From contig NZ_CP007215.2 of NCBI RefSeq assembly GCF_000300455.3, forward strand, positions 372,001-436,000: a stretch of 64,000 nt of DNA. The letters run 5' to 3'. A program made the position numbers and the translations under genes. Shown here piece by piece: positions 1-10,557 of this stretch. The DNA is from Kosakonia sacchari SP1 (lineage in GTDB: Bacteria; Pseudomonadota; Gammaproteobacteria; Enterobacterales; Enterobacteriaceae). Positions within the stretch are counted from its first letter, which is position 1. The number at the start of each line of letters is the position of its first letter. The notes under the pieces are model-generated. The model saw only the letters and a program-made list of their open reading frames with translations. It was not told the origin of the DNA and made no database searches.

Positions 1-1
1 G

Positions 2-1123
2 GCGCTGGTTGCGCTGGAGAAGCAGAACATGGTGATTTCACCTGAGGTCAGTGGCACGGTGTCGCTGAACCTCAAAGATGTTCCCTGGCAGCAGGCGCTA
101 CAAACCGTTGCTGCCAGTGCCGGATTAACGTTAAACCAGCAGGGCAATATCTGGCAGGTTCATACCACGGCATGGCGGCAGCAAAAGCAGGCGGAGCAGG
201 AGGCTGCTCAGCGCCAGCGCAAGCAGAACATACCCTTGCAAACACGCAGTTTTGTATTGCGCTATGCCGACGCGGTAGAGCTGGCAAAAGCCGGGGAAAA
301 ACTGCTCAGCCCACAAGGAGCGATGACGGTTGATGTGCGGCTTAACCGGTTACTAGTGCGTGACAATAAAGAAGGGCTCGCCGCACTGGAAAAATGGGTC
401 GCACAGATGGATTTACCGGTCGAGCAGGTAGAGCTGGCGGCTTATATCGTCACCATCAATGAAAAAAGCCTGCGCGAGCTGGGGGTGAAATGGGGACTGG
501 CGCAGGATAAACCCGCAGCGCGTGGACAACTTAGCGGCGTTTCTGGCGATTTCTCGGTTCCGGATGCCAGTACGCGCGTCAGCTTTAATATCGGCAGTAT
601 CAACGCCCAATTACTGGAGCTGGAATTGTCAGCGCTTGAGCAAAAACAGCAACTTGAAATTATTGCCAGCCCGCGCCTGTTGGCGTCTCACCGCCAGCCA
701 GCGAGTATCAAGCAGGGGAGCGAAATACCTTATCAGGTTGCCAGCGGCGATAGCGGTAGCACGGCGGTGGAATTTAAAGAAGCGGTGTTGGGAATGGAAG
801 TCACGCCGACGGTGCTGCCTGATAATCGTGTACGGCTGAAGTTGCGCATTAGCCAAAATATGCCGGGCCAGGTGCTACAGCAGGCAGGAGGGGAGGCGAT
901 GGCGATTGACAAGCAGGAGATTGAAACGCAGGTAGAAGTAAAGAGCGGCGATACGCTGGCGCTGGGCGGCATCTTTTCACAAAAGAATTCCGCCGACAGT
1001 GCGCAGGTTCCGGGTTTAGGCTCGATTCCAGGTATCGGCAGGTTATTTCGCCAGGACGCGAAAGATAATGAGCGGCGCGAGCTGGTGGTGTTTATTACGC
1101 CCAGGTTGGCGGCGGTACATTAA
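2..1123 (+). CDS. hofQ: DNA-uptake/type IV pilus-like secretin HofQ (5' end outside window)
   Basis: Outer-membrane secretin of the PilQ/HofQ family. It belongs to the hofMNOPQ cluster, which in E. coli allows growth on DNA as nutrient. The reading frame is open from the window edge, so the N-terminus and signal peptide are missing. About 373 codons remain of a protein of roughly 410. The visible part starts in the N-terminal secretin (STN-like) domain, with SPEVSGTVSLNL near the start. An N1-type domain follows (MTVDVRLNRLLVRDN). The C-terminal half is the beta-domain: ASPRLLASHRQPASIKQGSEIPYQV, split here only by its length, then VEFKEAVLGMEVTPTVL and the closing GDTLALGGIF and RRELVVFITPRL. 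It lies directly upstream of aroK, as in E. coli. Identification is firm; activity is not shown. Confidence 0.93.
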   Translation, partial: ALVALEKQNMVISPEVSGTVSLNLKDVPWQQALQTVAASAGLTLNQQGNIWQVHTTAWRQQKQAEQEAAQRQRKQNIPLQTRSFVLRYADAVELAKAGEKLLSPQGAMTVDVRLNRLLVRDNKEGLAALEKWVAQMDLPVEQVELAAYIVTINEKSLRELGVKWGLAQDKPAARGQLSGVSGDFSVPDASTRVSFNIGSINAQLLELELSALEQKQQLEIIASPRLLASHRQPASIKQGSEIPYQVASGDSGSTAVEFKEAVLGMEVTPTVLPDNRVRLKLRISQNMPGQVLQQAGGEAMAIDKQEIETQVEVKSGDTLALGGIFSQKNSADSAQVPGLGSIPGIGRLFRQDAKDNERRELVVFITPRLAAVH

Positions 1124-1410
1124 ATCTGCCGTAACTCCCCCTTTTTCAATGGAACTTGGTTCATGTGTTTGACGTGAGACATGATTTAGCTTACAAGGAG
1201 TACCGATTTGAGCGTCAGTGGTCTCCGTCGAACAATGAGCAGCATGAAGGATTGCGTGTTTATTCAGTTGCCAAACAAGCCGGAGTACTGAGATAATTTT
1301 CGATCTGACTCTCGCACTATCGCATATGAGGTTTCAGTTCATGTCCTGCTACGCCGAGTCTTTGCGAAGCGGGTTTATCATCAACGAATAGTCTTAGTAG
1401 TACCGAAAAA
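1124..1410 (+). promoter_or_regulatory. aroK upstream region
   Basis: 287 bases between hofQ and aroK. E. coli transcribes aroK from promoters in the equivalent interval. I could not pick out a convincing -10/-35 pair by eye. The only structured element I see is a short reading frame with a strong ribosome binding site, listed separately at 1208-1291. The aroK start at 1411 has no strong Shine-Dalgarno (tagtagtaccgaaaaa precedes it), as I recall for E. coli. Confidence 0.4.
1208..1291 (+). CDS. candidate 27-residue leader peptide upstream of aroK
   Basis: A TTG start at 1208 lies 7 bases after a perfect AAGGAG (1195-1200) and opens 27 codons before TGA at 1289. The predicted peptide begins MSVSGLRRTMSSMK and ends PNKPEY. 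No family is recognised. It could be a small protein or a translated leader affecting aroK about 120 bases downstream. It could also be chance: the start is TTG and no homologue can be checked here. Confidence 0.25.
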   Translation: MSVSGLRRTMSSMKDCVFIQLPNKPEY

Positions 1411-1932
1411 ATGGCAGAGAAACGCAATATCTTTCTGGTTGGGCCTATGGGTGCCGGCAAAAGCACTATTGGGCGTCAGTTAGCTCAACAACTCAATATG
1501 GAATTTTACGATTCTGATCAAGAGATTGAGAAACGAACCGGAGCTGATGTGGGCTGGGTCTTCGATGTTGAAGGTGAAGAAGGCTTCCGCGATCGCGAAG
1601 AAAAAATCATCAATGAGCTGACGGAAAAACAGGGCATCGTACTGGCGACCGGCGGTGGCTCTGTGAAGTCTCGCGAGACCCGTAATCGTCTCTCCGCCCG
1701 TGGCGTAGTGGTTTATCTGGAAACCACTATCGAAAAGCAATTAGCTCGCACTCAACGTGACAAAAAACGCCCGCTTTTGCAGGTGGATACACCGCCGCGC
1801 GAAGTGCTGGAAGCGTTGGCCGACGAACGTAATCCGTTGTATGAAGAGATTGCCGACGTGACCATTCGCACTGACGATCAGAGTGCTAAAGTGGTGGCAA
1901 ACCAGATTATTCATATGCTGGAAAGCAACTAA
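1411..1932 (+). CDS. aroK: shikimate kinase I
   Basis: Phosphorylates the 3-hydroxyl of shikimate with ATP, the fifth step toward chorismate, in the cytosol. The protein is 173 residues, the length of E. coli AroK. The P-loop GPMGAGKST is at residues 11-19. The shikimate/Mg site DSD is at 34-36 and the GGG substrate loop at 81-83. The lid region contains [11 protein letters not shown]. It is first of an E. coli-like cluster: aroB follows 55 bases downstream, then damX-dam-rpe-gph-trpS. The start was chosen to match the conserved N-terminus [11 protein letters not shown]. No unusual residues were seen. Confidence 0.98.
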   Translation: MAEKRNIFLVGPMGAGKSTIGRQLAQQLNMEFYDSDQEIEKRTGADVGWVFDVEGEEGFRDREEKIINELTEKQGIVLATGGGSVKSRETRNRLSARGVVVYLETTIEKQLARTQRDKKRPLLQVDTPPREVLEALADERNPLYEEIADVTIRTDDQSAKVVANQIIHMLESN

Positions 1933-1987
1933 TTCTGGCTTAATTCACACGCCTGCGGGTTTAAGCAACTAAGGTGGATGTCGCGTC

Positions 1988-3076
1988 ATGGAGAGGATCA
2001 CAGTCACTCTCGGGGAACGTAGTTACCCTATCACCATCGCGGCTGGTTTGTTTAACGATCCAGCTTCCTTCTCGCCTCTGAAGTCTGGTGATCAGGTTAT
2101 GCTGGTCACCAATGAAACACTGGCTCCGCTCTATCTTGATAAAGTCCGCCATGTTCTTGAACAGGCTGGCGTGAAAGTGGATAGCGTGATTCTGCCGGAT
2201 GGCGAGCAGTACAAAAGCCTTGCGGTGATGGACACGGTTTTCACCGCACTGTTGCAAAAACCTCATGGGCGCGATACCACTCTGGTCGCGCTGGGCGGTG
2301 GAGTGGTGGGTGATTTGACCGGCTTCGCGGCAGCCAGCTATCAGCGCGGCGTGCGCTTTATTCAAGTGCCGACCACGCTCCTTTCTCAGGTTGACTCCTC
2401 TGTTGGCGGCAAAACAGCGGTTAACCACCCCCTCGGCAAAAACATGATCGGTGCGTTTTATCAGCCTGCATCGGTGGTTGTCGATCTTGATTGTCTGGCT
2501 ACGCTTCCTGCCCGCGAATTGTCCTCCGGCCTCGCGGAAGTGATCAAATACGGCATTATTCTCGACGGCGAGTTCTTTACCTGGCTGGAACAGAATATGG
2601 ATGCGTTGCTGCGCCTTGATGGTCCGGCGATGGCGTACTGTATTCGACGTTGTTGTGAACTGAAAGCTGAAGTTGTTGCCGCCGATGAGCGGGAAACAGG
2701 CTTACGTGCTTTACTGAATCTGGGGCATACCTTCGGCCACGCTATTGAAGCGGAAATGGGCTATGGGAACTGGTTGCACGGTGAAGCTGTCGCGGCAGGT
2801 ATGGTGATGGCGGCGCATGCATCGGAGCGTCTTGGTCAGTTCAGCAAAGCAGACACGCAGCGTATAAAGGCACTGCTGAAACGCGCAGGTTTGCCGGTAC
2901 AAGGCCCGCAGGAGATGTCCGCGCAGGCTTATTTACCGCACATGATGCGCGATAAAAAAGTGTTGGCGGGAGAGATGCGTTTAGTGCTCCCGTTGGCAAT
3001 AGGGAAGAGTGAAGTTCGCGGCGGAGTGTCGCACGACGTAGTACTTGGCGCTATTGCTGATTGCCAGCAGGCGTAA
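1988..3076 (+). CDS. aroB: 3-dehydroquinate synthase
   Basis: Converts DAHP to 3-dehydroquinate, the second shikimate-pathway step, using NAD+ and a divalent metal (Zn or Co). It has 362 residues, as in E. coli. Visible signatures are the NAD-binding loop [15 protein letters not shown], the phosphate/substrate loop [19 protein letters not shown], and metal ligands in LAEVIKYGI and [12 protein letters not shown] (with HGEAVAAGM further on). It begins with ATG at 1988 and lies 55 bases after aroK. Pairing with aroK places two non-adjacent pathway steps in one transcript. Confidence 0.98.
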   Translation: MERITVTLGERSYPITIAAGLFNDPASFSPLKSGDQVMLVTNETLAPLYLDKVRHVLEQAGVKVDSVILPDGEQYKSLAVMDTVFTALLQKPHGRDTTLVALGGGVVGDLTGFAAASYQRGVRFIQVPTTLLSQVDSSVGGKTAVNHPLGKNMIGAFYQPASVVVDLDCLATLPARELSSGLAEVIKYGIILDGEFFTWLEQNMDALLRLDGPAMAYCIRRCCELKAEVVAADERETGLRALLNLGHTFGHAIEAEMGYGNWLHGEAVAAGMVMAAHASERLGQFSKADTQRIKALLKRAGLPVQGPQEMSAQAYLPHMMRDKKVLAGEMRLVLPLAIGKSEVRGGVSHDVVLGAIADCQQA

Positions 3077-3164
3077 CTATTAGAAAGGTCTGGTCACGCA
3101 CCGCGTGGCGTTTAACTTCGGGCGAGATGCATGATGTGGCATACGCCTTTGTGTGGGGTGTTAA

Positions 3165-4466
3165 ATGGATGAATTCAAACCAGAAGACGAGCTGAAACCC
3201 GATCCCAGCGATCGTCGTACTGGTCGTTCTCGCCAATCTTCCGAGCGTGTCGATGAGCCGCAGATCAACTTTGATGATGTTGATGTCGATGCGGACGAAC
3301 GCCGCCCTTCGCGCAACCGCCGGGCGCGTGATGAGCGTGAAGAAGAGAGCTATGAAGAAGATGAAGAAGCGTTTGACGAGGAGCGCGAAGAGCGCCGTCC
3401 GCGTAAACGTAAGAAAGCGGCAGCCGCGAAACCCGCTTCCCGTCAGTACGTGATGATGGGCGTCGGCATTCTGGTTCTGCTTCTGTTAATCATCGGCATC
3501 GGTTCTGCGCTGAAATCCCCCGCACCGACAACGAGCAATGAACAAAACGCACCGGCGGAGAAAAGCATCGATCTCGCTGCAGGCAATAACAACGCCAGCA
3601 ATACCGGTGCTGCAGATCAGGCGAATGGCGCACAGCCAGCACCTGCTCAGCAACCCACTTCAGGCAATGCGCCCGCGCAGCAGGATGTCTCGCTGCCGCC
3701 GATTTCTTCTACGCCATCACAAGCTGAAGCGCCTGCCGCGCCTGCGGGTCAGCAGCGTGTTGAAGTGCAGGGCGATCTGAACAACGCACTGACTCAGCCA
3801 CAAAACCAGTCTCAGTTGGATAGCGCGGTAAATTCGACGTTGCCAACAGAGCCTGCAACGGTTGCGCCGGTACGTAACGGCAACGGCGCTGCTGCGCGTC
3901 AGCAACAATCTGCTACAGCTGAAAGTCATACCGCTGCGCCGCGTACCGAACGCAAGCAGATGGTGATCGAGCCGAAGGCGGTGGCTAAAGAGTCCGTGTC
4001 GAAAGCGGAACCGAAAGCCGAATCCAAAGCTGTCGCTCAGCCGCCGAAACGCACTGAAACCGCCGCTACCGCACCAGTAAAAGCACCTGCGGTAACGTCG
4101 TCACCTGCGCAAACGCAGCCCAAAACCGTGGCTGCACCAGCCGCCAGCGCCGCGCCTGCGGCAAACACTGCTGCCGCTACAGGAAATGTCGGAGCGTTAA
4201 AGTCTGCGCCGGCTAACCATTACACATTGCAGTTGAGCAGTTCCTCGAACTCCAACAACCTCAATGCATGGGCGAAGAAAGAGAATCTGAAAAACTTCGT
4301 GGTATACCAGACAACACGTAACGGCCAGCCGTGGTATGTGCTGGTGAGTGGTGTGTACGCATCAAAAGACGATGCGAAACGTGCTGTCGCGGCGTTGCCG
4401 GCAGACGTACAGGCGAAAAATCCCTGGGCCAAACCGATACACCAGGTACAGGCCGATCTGAAGTAA
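3165..4466 (+). CDS. damX: cell division protein DamX (SPOR domain)
   Basis: Inner-membrane septal-ring protein that binds denuded peptidoglycan at the division site. The N-terminal third is cytoplasmic and extremely charged (runs of D/E and R, residues about 1-95). One transmembrane helix follows (about 101-122, [20 protein letters not shown]). A long low-complexity periplasmic linker rich in A, P, Q and S covers about 125-345. The C-terminal SPOR domain (about 350-430) starts [12 protein letters not shown] and includes [16 protein letters not shown]. It has 433 residues, close to E. coli DamX. It sits between aroB and dam, and its overexpression in E. coli interferes with division. Confidence 0.96.
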   Translation: MDEFKPEDELKPDPSDRRTGRSRQSSERVDEPQINFDDVDVDADERRPSRNRRARDEREEESYEEDEEAFDEEREERRPRKRKKAAAAKPASRQYVMMGVGILVLLLLIIGIGSALKSPAPTTSNEQNAPAEKSIDLAAGNNNASNTGAADQANGAQPAPAQQPTSGNAPAQQDVSLPPISSTPSQAEAPAAPAGQQRVEVQGDLNNALTQPQNQSQLDSAVNSTLPTEPATVAPVRNGNGAAARQQQSATAESHTAAPRTERKQMVIEPKAVAKESVSKAEPKAESKAVAQPPKRTETAATAPVKAPAVTSSPAQTQPKTVAAPAASAAPAANTAAATGNVGALKSAPANHYTLQLSSSSNSNNLNAWAKKENLKNFVVYQTTRNGQPWYVLVSGVYASKDDAKRAVAALPADVQAKNPWAKPIHQVQADLK

Positions 4467-4533
4467 TGTATAAAGCGCAGGATGCTGTCGGAGCTTTCTC
4501 CACAGCCGGAGAGAGTGTAAGTAATCAGTCAGC

Positions 4534-5355
4534 ATGAAAAAGAATCGCGCTTTTTTGAAATGGGCAGGGGGGAAATACCCCCTGCTGGACGATATCGGAA
4601 GGCATCTGCCGCAGGGTGAATGCCTTATCGAGCCGTTCGTCGGCGCGGGTTCGGTGTTTCTCAACACGTCGTTCTCCCGCTATATCCTCGCTGATATTAA
4701 CAGCGACCTGATTAGCCTGTATAACATCGTTAAAGACCAGCCTGATGAGTATGTGCGCCAGGCGCGGGCGCTGTTCGCGCCTGAGACCAATCAGTCTGTG
4801 GTTTATTACCAGCTGCGCGAAGAGTTTAACCAGTGCCAGGAGCCCTTCCGGCGCGCGCTGCTGTTTTTATACCTCAATCGCCATGGCTACAACGGCCTGT
4901 GCCGCTATAATTTGCGCGGTGAATTCAACGTGCCGTTCGGCCGTTATAAGAAACCCTATTTCCCGGAAGCGGAGTTGTACCACTTCGCCGAAAAAGCGCA
5001 GAATGCCTTTTTTTACTGCGAATCTTACGCAGATAGCATGGCGCGCGCTGACGAGAACTCCGTGGTCTACTGCGATCCGCCTTACGCCCCGCTGTCGGCG
5101 ACGGCCAATTTTACGGCGTATCACACCAACAGTTTCAGTCTTGAGCAGCAGGCGCATTTGGCGGCGATTGCCGAAAGCCTGGTGCAAAACCGGATCCCGG
5201 TATTGATTTCCAACCACGACACGCTGTTAACGCGTGAGTGGTACAGTCAGGCAAAATTGCACGTGGTAAAAGTGCGGCGCAGTATCAGCAGTAACGGTGG
5301 TACACGTAAAAAGGTGGATGAGCTGCTGGCACTCTATCGCCCGGCTCCGCGATAA
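4534..5355 (+). CDS. dam: DNA adenine-N6 methyltransferase (GATC)
   Basis: Methylates adenine in GATC. It supports mismatch-repair strand choice, SeqA/oriC timing and phase-variable promoters. The protein has 273 residues, near the 278 of E. coli. The SAM-binding motif FLKWAGGK is at residues 7-14, with a second SAM contact (EPFVGAGSVFLN) around 33-44. The catalytic DPPY tetrapeptide is at 181-184. It follows damX by 67 bases and precedes rpe, the normal order. Nothing in the motifs suggests loss of activity. Confidence 0.98.
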   Translation: MKKNRAFLKWAGGKYPLLDDIGRHLPQGECLIEPFVGAGSVFLNTSFSRYILADINSDLISLYNIVKDQPDEYVRQARALFAPETNQSVVYYQLREEFNQCQEPFRRALLFLYLNRHGYNGLCRYNLRGEFNVPFGRYKKPYFPEAELYHFAEKAQNAFFYCESYADSMARADENSVVYCDPPYAPLSATANFTAYHTNSFSLEQQAHLAAIAESLVQNRIPVLISNHDTLLTREWYSQAKLHVVKVRRSISSNGGTRKKVDELLALYRPAPR

Positions 5356-5406
5356 TTCGCATTCACCGCGCTGCCTGCCGAACCCTACTTTCTCAAGGAG
5401 ATGCGG

Positions 5407-6084
5407 ATGAAACAGTATTTGATTGCCCCCTCGATTTTGTCGGCTGATTTTGCTCGCCTGGGCGAAGATACCGCCGCCGTACTGGCTGCGGGCGGTGATG
5501 TGGTGCATTTCGACGTGATGGATAACCATTATGTGCCGAATTTGACCATTGGCCCGATGGTGCTCAAAGCGCTGCGTAATTATGGCATCACCGCGCCTAT
5601 TGATGTTCACCTGATGGTGAAACCGGTTGATCGGCTGATCCCGGACTTCGCCGCCGCTGGCGCAAGCATTATCACCTTTCATCCCGAAGCGTCCGAACAT
5701 GTCGATCGCTCCCTGCAGCTCATCAAAGAGCACGGTTGTAAAGCGGGGCTGGTGTTTAACCCGGCAACACCGCTCAGCTACCTGGATCATGTGATGGATA
5801 AACTGGACGTGATCCTGCTGATGTCGGTAAACCCCGGTTTTGGCGGTCAGTCTTTTATTCCGCACACGCTGGATAAGCTGCGTGAAGTGCGTCGTCGCAT
5901 TGATGCCTCAGGCTTTGATATCCGTCTCGAAGTCGACGGCGGTGTTAAGGTGAGCAACATCGGCGATATCGCCGCCGCGGGCGCAGATATGTTTGTCGCG
6001 GGTTCGGCGATTTTCGATAAACCCGATTACAAACAGGTTATTGATGAAATGCGTAGTGAACTGGCAAAGGTAAGTCATGAATAA
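5407..6084 (+). CDS. rpe: ribulose-5-phosphate 3-epimerase
   Basis: Interconverts D-ribulose 5-phosphate and D-xylulose 5-phosphate in the pentose phosphate pathway. It is a 225-residue TIM barrel using a divalent metal. Metal/catalytic residues are visible in [10 protein letters not shown] (H34, D36) and in IDVHLM (H68); the phosphate loop is LEVDGGV. I chose ATG 5407 ([11 protein letters not shown]), as in E. coli, over an in-frame ATG two codons upstream. AAGGAG at 5395-5400 lies 6 bases before 5407 but abuts the upstream ATG. The 3' end overlaps gph by 8 bases, which suggests translational coupling. Confidence 0.97.
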   Translation: MKQYLIAPSILSADFARLGEDTAAVLAAGGDVVHFDVMDNHYVPNLTIGPMVLKALRNYGITAPIDVHLMVKPVDRLIPDFAAAGASIITFHPEASEHVDRSLQLIKEHGCKAGLVFNPATPLSYLDHVMDKLDVILLMSVNPGFGGQSFIPHTLDKLREVRRRIDASGFDIRLEVDGGVKVSNIGDIAAAGADMFVAGSAIFDKPDYKQVIDEMRSELAKVSHE

Positions 6085-6835
6085 AATGCAGTCGATTCAG
6101 GGTATTGCTTTTGATCTCGATGGTACGCTGGTGGATAGCGCGCCGGGTCTGACCGCCGCAGTGGACAGCGCGCTGTATGCTCTTGAGCTGCCGCAGGCGG
6201 GCGAAGCGCGTGTGGTGACCTGGATTGGTAACGGCGCGGATGTGCTGATGGAGCGAGCGTTTAACTGGGCTCGCCAGGAACGCAGCAGCCAGCGCGCGGC
6301 GCAAGGCAAGCCGGACGTAGGTAACGACATTCCGCAAGAAGAGCAGATACGCATGCTGCGTAAGCTGTTCAACCGTTATTACGAAGAGACCGTGGAAGAG
6401 GGCAGTTTTCTGTTCCCGGACGTGGCGCAAACGCTGGCGGCTCTGCATGCTAAAGGCTTGCCACTGGCGCTGGTCACCAATAAGCCGACGCCATTCGTGG
6501 CACCACTGCTGGAGGCGCTGGGCATTGCGCAATACTTCACGTTTGTGGTCGGCGGCGATGATGTGGTGAACAAAAAGCCGCACCCGGAACCGTTGCTTCT
6601 GGTATGCAAAAAGCTCAATATTCAACCTCATGAGTTGCTCTTCGTGGGTGATTCGCGTAATGACATACTGGCCGCAAAGGCGGCAGGTAGCGCTTCTGTT
6701 GGTCTGACTTACGGATATAACTACGGCGAAGCGATTACCGCCAGCGAGCCGGATTACGTGTTCGATCACTTCAAAGATTTACTGCCCGCACTCGGGCTTT
6801 CGCACAGTGAAAATCAGGAAATGAAAAATGACTAA
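6077..6835 (+). CDS. gph: phosphoglycolate phosphatase
   Basis: HAD-superfamily phosphatase that removes 2-phosphoglycolate, a by-product of repair of 3'-phosphoglycolate DNA ends. It has 252 residues, as in E. coli. The nucleophile and acid Asp (DLDGT, D13 and D15) are at the N-terminus. Motif II is in LVTNKPTPF, the motif III lysine is in NKKPHPEP, and motif IV is in VGDSRND. The start overlaps the end of rpe and the stop overlaps the trpS start by 8 bases, giving a tightly coupled rpe-gph-trpS unit. Confidence 0.97.
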   Translation: MNKMQSIQGIAFDLDGTLVDSAPGLTAAVDSALYALELPQAGEARVVTWIGNGADVLMERAFNWARQERSSQRAAQGKPDVGNDIPQEEQIRMLRKLFNRYYEETVEEGSFLFPDVAQTLAALHAKGLPLALVTNKPTPFVAPLLEALGIAQYFTFVVGGDDVVNKKPHPEPLLLVCKKLNIQPHELLFVGDSRNDILAAKAAGSASVGLTYGYNYGEAITASEPDYVFDHFKDLLPALGLSHSENQEMKND

Positions 6836-7832
6836 GCCCATCGTCTTTAGTGGCGCACAGCCCTCAGGTGAATTAACCATTGGCAACTATATGGGTGCGC
6901 TGCGTCAGTGGGTGAACATGCAGGACGACTATCACTGTATCTACTGCATCGTTGACCAGCACGCGATTACCGTGCGCCAGGATCCGCAAACGCTGCGTAA
7001 GGCGACGCTGGACACGCTGGCACTTTACCTGGCGTGCGGCATCGATCCGCAAAAAAGCACCATCTTCGTTCAGTCCCATGTGCCGGAACATGCGCAGCTC
7101 GGCTGGGCGCTGAACTGCTACACCTATTTCGGTGAACTGAGCCGCATGACTCAGTTCAAAGACAAATCCGCACGCTATGCGGAAAACATCAACGCCGGTC
7201 TGTTTGATTACCCGGTGCTGATGGCAGCAGACATTCTGCTGTACCAAACCAACCAGGTGCCGGTGGGTGAAGACCAGAAACAGCATCTGGAACTGAGCCG
7301 CGATATCGCCCAGCGTTTCAACGCGATTTATGGCGATATCTTCAAAGTGCCTGAGCCGTTCATTCCGAAATCCGGCGCGCGCGTGATGTCACTGCTGGAG
7401 CCGACCAAGAAGATGTCCAAATCGGACGATAACCGCAACAACGTTATCGGCCTGCTGGAAGATCCGAAATCGGTGGTGAAGAAAATCAAACGCGCCGTTA
7501 CCGATTCCGACGAGCCGCCAGTAGTGCGTTACGACATCGCCAACAAAGCGGGTGTCTCTAACCTGCTGGATATTCTCTCTGCGGTAACCGGTCAGAGCAT
7601 TGCGGAGCTGGAACAGCACTTTGAAGGCAAAATGTACGGCCATCTGAAAGGCGAAGTGGCGGATGCCGTTTCCGGCATGCTGACCGAACTGCAAGAGCGT
7701 TATCATCGCTATCGCAATGACGAAGCCTTCCTGCAACAGGTGATGAAAGACGGCGCGGAAAAAGCCAGCGCGCGGGCGTCGGAAACCCTGAAGAAAGTCT
7801 ACGAAGCGATTGGTTTCGTTGCTAAACCGTAA
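6828..7832 (+). CDS. trpS: tryptophanyl-tRNA synthetase
   Basis: Class Ic aminoacyl-tRNA synthetase that charges tRNA-Trp, acting as a cytosolic dimer. It has 334 residues, as in E. coli. The HIGH-equivalent signature is TIGN inside [15 protein letters not shown] near residue 10-24. The KMSKS loop is at residues 195-199 (KMSKSDDN). The start overlaps gph by 8 bases. It is the last gene of the plus-strand cluster and is followed by a strong terminator shared with cysG. Confidence 0.98.
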   Translation: MTKPIVFSGAQPSGELTIGNYMGALRQWVNMQDDYHCIYCIVDQHAITVRQDPQTLRKATLDTLALYLACGIDPQKSTIFVQSHVPEHAQLGWALNCYTYFGELSRMTQFKDKSARYAENINAGLFDYPVLMAADILLYQTNQVPVGEDQKQHLELSRDIAQRFNAIYGDIFKVPEPFIPKSGARVMSLLEPTKKMSKSDDNRNNVIGLLEDPKSVVKKIKRAVTDSDEPPVVRYDIANKAGVSNLLDILSAVTGQSIAELEQHFEGKMYGHLKGEVADAVSGMLTELQERYHRYRNDEAFLQQVMKDGAEKASARASETLKKVYEAIGFVAKP

Positions 7833-7904
7833 TCGCAGACTTTAAAAGCGCTTTATCGCTGAACGTCGTCTTAAACCCTCTGCCAGCCGGGGGTTATTTA
7901 GACA

Positions 7905-7938
7905 ATAAAAAAGGGCAGGTTCTACCTGCCCTTTTTCT
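7905..7938. terminator. bidirectional terminator between trpS and cysG
   Basis: A perfect 10-bp inverted repeat, aagggcaggt (7911-7920) and acctgccctt (7924-7933), surrounds a 3-base loop. It has an A-run on the left and a T-run on the right, so it works as an intrinsic terminator in both directions. It separates convergent trpS and cysG. Confidence 0.92.
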
Positions 7939-7942
7939 ATTT

Positions 7943-9307
7943 TTAGAACCACTTAAGCTTATCGCGCAGCCCCACCACACGGCCAACAATGATCAGCGCC
8001 GGGCTTTGCACCTGCTGCGCCAGCTCACCCAGCTGCGATAATGCACCGCTGACGACTTTCTGCTGCACAGAGGTGCCGTTCTCAACCAGCGCCACCGGCA
8101 TATCCGCCTGCATTCCATGCGCTATGAGTTGTGCCTGAATCATTGCCGCCTGATTCAGTCCCATATAGAACACCAGCGTTTGCTTTTCCGCAGCCAGATT
8201 GGCCCAGTCCAGCTCGCCACCGGTTTTCAGGTGGCCAGTCACCAGCCGCACGCTTTGCGCATAATCGCGATGGGTTAGCGGAATGCCGGAGTAAGCTGAA
8301 CAGCCCGATGCCGCCGTAATCCCCGGCACCACCGAAAAAGGAATGCCTGCGTGGCAGAGCGTTTCGAGTTCTTCACCGCCGCGCCCGAAAATAAACGGGT
8401 CGCCGCCCTTAAGCCGGACAACGCGTTTACCGCTTTGCGCTTCGCGCAGCAGGATCTGATTGATCTCCTCCTGCGGCACGCAGTGATAGCCCGCGCGTTT
8501 GCCCACAAACACCCGGTCAGCATCGCGGCGCACCAGGTTCATGATCTCATCGGAAACCAGCCGGTCATACACCACCACATCGGCTTGCTGGATCTGCTGC
8601 AAACCTTTTAAGGTCAGCAGCCCGGCATCGCCAGGCCCCGCGCCAACCAGCACCACTTCACCACGGTTATCCAGCGGCTCAGCCAGCAGCTGTTCGGTCA
8701 TTTTTTCCACGGCGGGTGTATCGTGGTTCGCCAGCGATTGCGCCAGGCGATCGTTGACGAACAATTTTTCCCAGAAACGGCGGCGCTCACTCATACTGGC
8801 GAACTGCTTTTTGACCCGGCCGCGTAACGTGCCCGCAAAATGAGCGACATGACCCAGATGCTGCGGCAACAGCGATTCGAGTTTTTCGCGCAGCAAACGC
8901 GCCAGCACCGGCGATGTGCCACCGGAAGAGACTGCTACCATCAACGGTGAGCGGTCAATGATTGACGGCATGATAAAACTTGCCTGTTTGGGCGCATCGA
9001 CAACGTTGCAGAAGATTCGGCGCTGCTCTGCGGCGTCGCTGACGCGCTGATTCACCGCTTCGTCATCCGTTGCGGCAATCGCCAGCCAGCACACGTCTAA
9101 CAGCGTTTCGCTAAATTCGCCTTCAACCAGCGTCAACATGCCTTCTTCAGCCCACACGGTGAACTGGGGAACAAACGTGAGCGCGTTAACGGTAAGCCGT
9201 GCACCCGCATCCATTAACAGCCGGGCTTTACGTTCTGCGACATCGCCGCCACCAACAAGCAGGCACTGGCGATCGCGTAGCTGGCAAAAAATTGGCAAAT
9301 GGTCCAC
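7943..9307 (-). CDS. cysG: siroheme synthase CysG (trifunctional)
   Basis: Makes siroheme from uroporphyrinogen III. The C-terminal module methylates C2 and C7 with SAM. The N-terminal module oxidises precorrin-2 with NAD+ and chelates iron. The protein has 454 residues (about 457 in E. coli). The dinucleotide loop [11 protein letters not shown] is near residues 18-28, and the dimer/phospho-serine region is [20 protein letters not shown] near 122-141. The methyltransferase starts at [18 protein letters not shown] and contains [16 protein letters not shown]. It lies 17 bases downstream of nirC. Siroheme is the cofactor of the NirB subunit, so cofactor and enzyme genes are co-transcribed. Confidence 0.97.
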   Translation of the reverse strand: MDHLPIFCQLRDRQCLLVGGGDVAERKARLLMDAGARLTVNALTFVPQFTVWAEEGMLTLVEGEFSETLLDVCWLAIAATDDEAVNQRVSDAAEQRRIFCNVVDAPKQASFIMPSIIDRSPLMVAVSSGGTSPVLARLLREKLESLLPQHLGHVAHFAGTLRGRVKKQFASMSERRRFWEKLFVNDRLAQSLANHDTPAVEKMTEQLLAEPLDNRGEVVLVGAGPGDAGLLTLKGLQQIQQADVVVYDRLVSDEIMNLVRRDADRVFVGKRAGYHCVPQEEINQILLREAQSGKRVVRLKGGDPFIFGRGGEELETLCHAGIPFSVVPGITAASGCSAYSGIPLTHRDYAQSVRLVTGHLKTGGELDWANLAAEKQTLVFYMGLNQAAMIQAQLIAHGMQADMPVALVENGTSVQQKVVSGALSQLGELAQQVQSPALIIVGRVVGLRDKLKWF

Positions 9308-9324
9308 GACATTACCTCATCATT

Positions 9325-10134
9325 TTAGTTATTCGCTGTAGCCTGGCTTGCCACGCGGGTGACCGCAGAAGGACGCTCAGATTTTGGCGTAGCATACCAG
9401 TAACCTAACCCCATAAATACCGCGCCAGAGAAGGTATTGCCAAGCGTTACCCACAACAGGTTATGCCCAATCCCGGAGAGGGTATACGCCTCGCTGTGAT
9501 GGCCGAACCAGGAGAGCGCAAAGAGCGTCATATTGGCGATGGAGTGTTCGTAACCCGAGGCGATAAACGCCAGCAGGCACCACCAGATAGCGAGGAATTT
9601 CGCCGCGCCTTCGGTACGGATTGCCATCCAGATAGCCAGGCACACCAGCCAGTTACACAGCGCGCCCTTAAAGAACAACACCGTTGCGGGCGCATTGGTT
9701 TTGGCCAGCGCGACCGCGTGCACCAGGCTCGTATCTACGGGTAACAAACTGCCGCCGCCCCAGTTGTAAAGCAGCGCGACAAATACTGAGCCGAGCAAAT
9801 TACCGAGCCAGGTTTGCGGCAAAATAGACCACATTTGTCCGTGGCTAATGGTGCCCGCTTTTACACCCAGCGTCAGAAACATGGTGTGGCCGGTAAACAA
9901 CTCAGAACCAGCGATAATCACCAGCGTTAAAGCAATGCCAAAGGTTGCGCCCATCACCAGCGGGCGTAACGCCGGATCAAGCAGGTTGCCGAGCGTGAAA
10001 ATCAGGATAATGCCGAGCCCAACATAAGCGCCCGCCATGGCGGAACTTATCCAGAAACCCAGCGGATTTTGTGCAGAGAGGCGAGCGATACGCGCAGCGT
10101 TAGCCGCGCACTTATTAATCGTGTCGGTAAACAT
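9325..10134 (-). CDS. nirC: nitrite channel NirC
   Basis: Inner-membrane channel of the formate/nitrite transporter (FNT) family that moves nitrite between periplasm and cytoplasm. It has 269 residues with about six hydrophobic segments. The FNT signature lies near the N-terminus in LGFWISSAMAGAYVGLG, and further helices contain FTGHTMFLTLG and GYEHSIANMTLF. It is separated from nirD by 96 bases and from cysG by 17. The function fits its position in the cytoplasmic nitrite reductase operon. Confidence 0.96.
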   Translation of the reverse strand: MFTDTINKCAANAARIARLSAQNPLGFWISSAMAGAYVGLGIILIFTLGNLLDPALRPLVMGATFGIALTLVIIAGSELFTGHTMFLTLGVKAGTISHGQMWSILPQTWLGNLLGSVFVALLYNWGGGSLLPVDTSLVHAVALAKTNAPATVLFFKGALCNWLVCLAIWMAIRTEGAAKFLAIWWCLLAFIASGYEHSIANMTLFALSWFGHHSEAYTLSGIGHNLLWVTLGNTFSGAVFMGLGYWYATPKSERPSAVTRVASQATANN

Positions 10135-10230
10135 GATGTTGATTATCCAAAGTTAAAAAGAAAATGTTTAAAAGGAAAAAATGAAAACGAAAAAGTGAAA
10201 CAGCGGGAGCATTGCGCCCCCGCAGGGGTA

Positions 10231-10557
10231 TTACGCTTTAATTTGTACTTCGCCGTCTTTCACGCGCGCATCGAAATGCGCGACAGAGCGGCTTTCATCT
10301 TCCATGCATACGCCGTCGCGCAGGCGGAAGCGCTGTTTTTTCAGCGGGCTGGCAACCCATAACTCGCCCTGATGTTCAGCGATAAGACCGCGAGACAGCA
10401 CGCTGGACTCAAAAAACGGGTCGATATTGCTGATGGCATACACTTGATCATCATGGCGCGGGCGAAAAATCGCGACTTGCTGACCTTTCACCAACGCACA
10501 CACGCCGGTCGCCGGGATGATGTCATCGATGTTGCAGACTGTATTCCACTGGCTCAT
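10231..10557 (-). CDS. nirD: nitrite reductase (NADH) small subunit
   Basis: Small subunit of assimilatory/detoxifying NADH-nitrite reductase. It has 108 residues with a Rieske-like fold (DDIIPATGVCALVKGQQVAIF, FFESSVLSRGLI). It lacks the two CxH cluster-binding pairs of true Rieske proteins, which is normal for NirD. It overlaps the 3' end of nirB by 4 bases, so the two subunits are translationally coupled. Confidence 0.96.
   Translation of the reverse strand: MSQWNTVCNIDDIIPATGVCALVKGQQVAIFRPRHDDQVYAISNIDPFFESSVLSRGLIAEHQGELWVASPLKKQRFRLRDGVCMEDESRSVAHFDARVKDGEVQIKA

Noticed and set aside
4007-4200. Repeat array in damX
   Set aside because: Low-complexity Ala/Pro/Lys codons of the periplasmic linker, normal for DamX, not a mobile or regulatory repeat.
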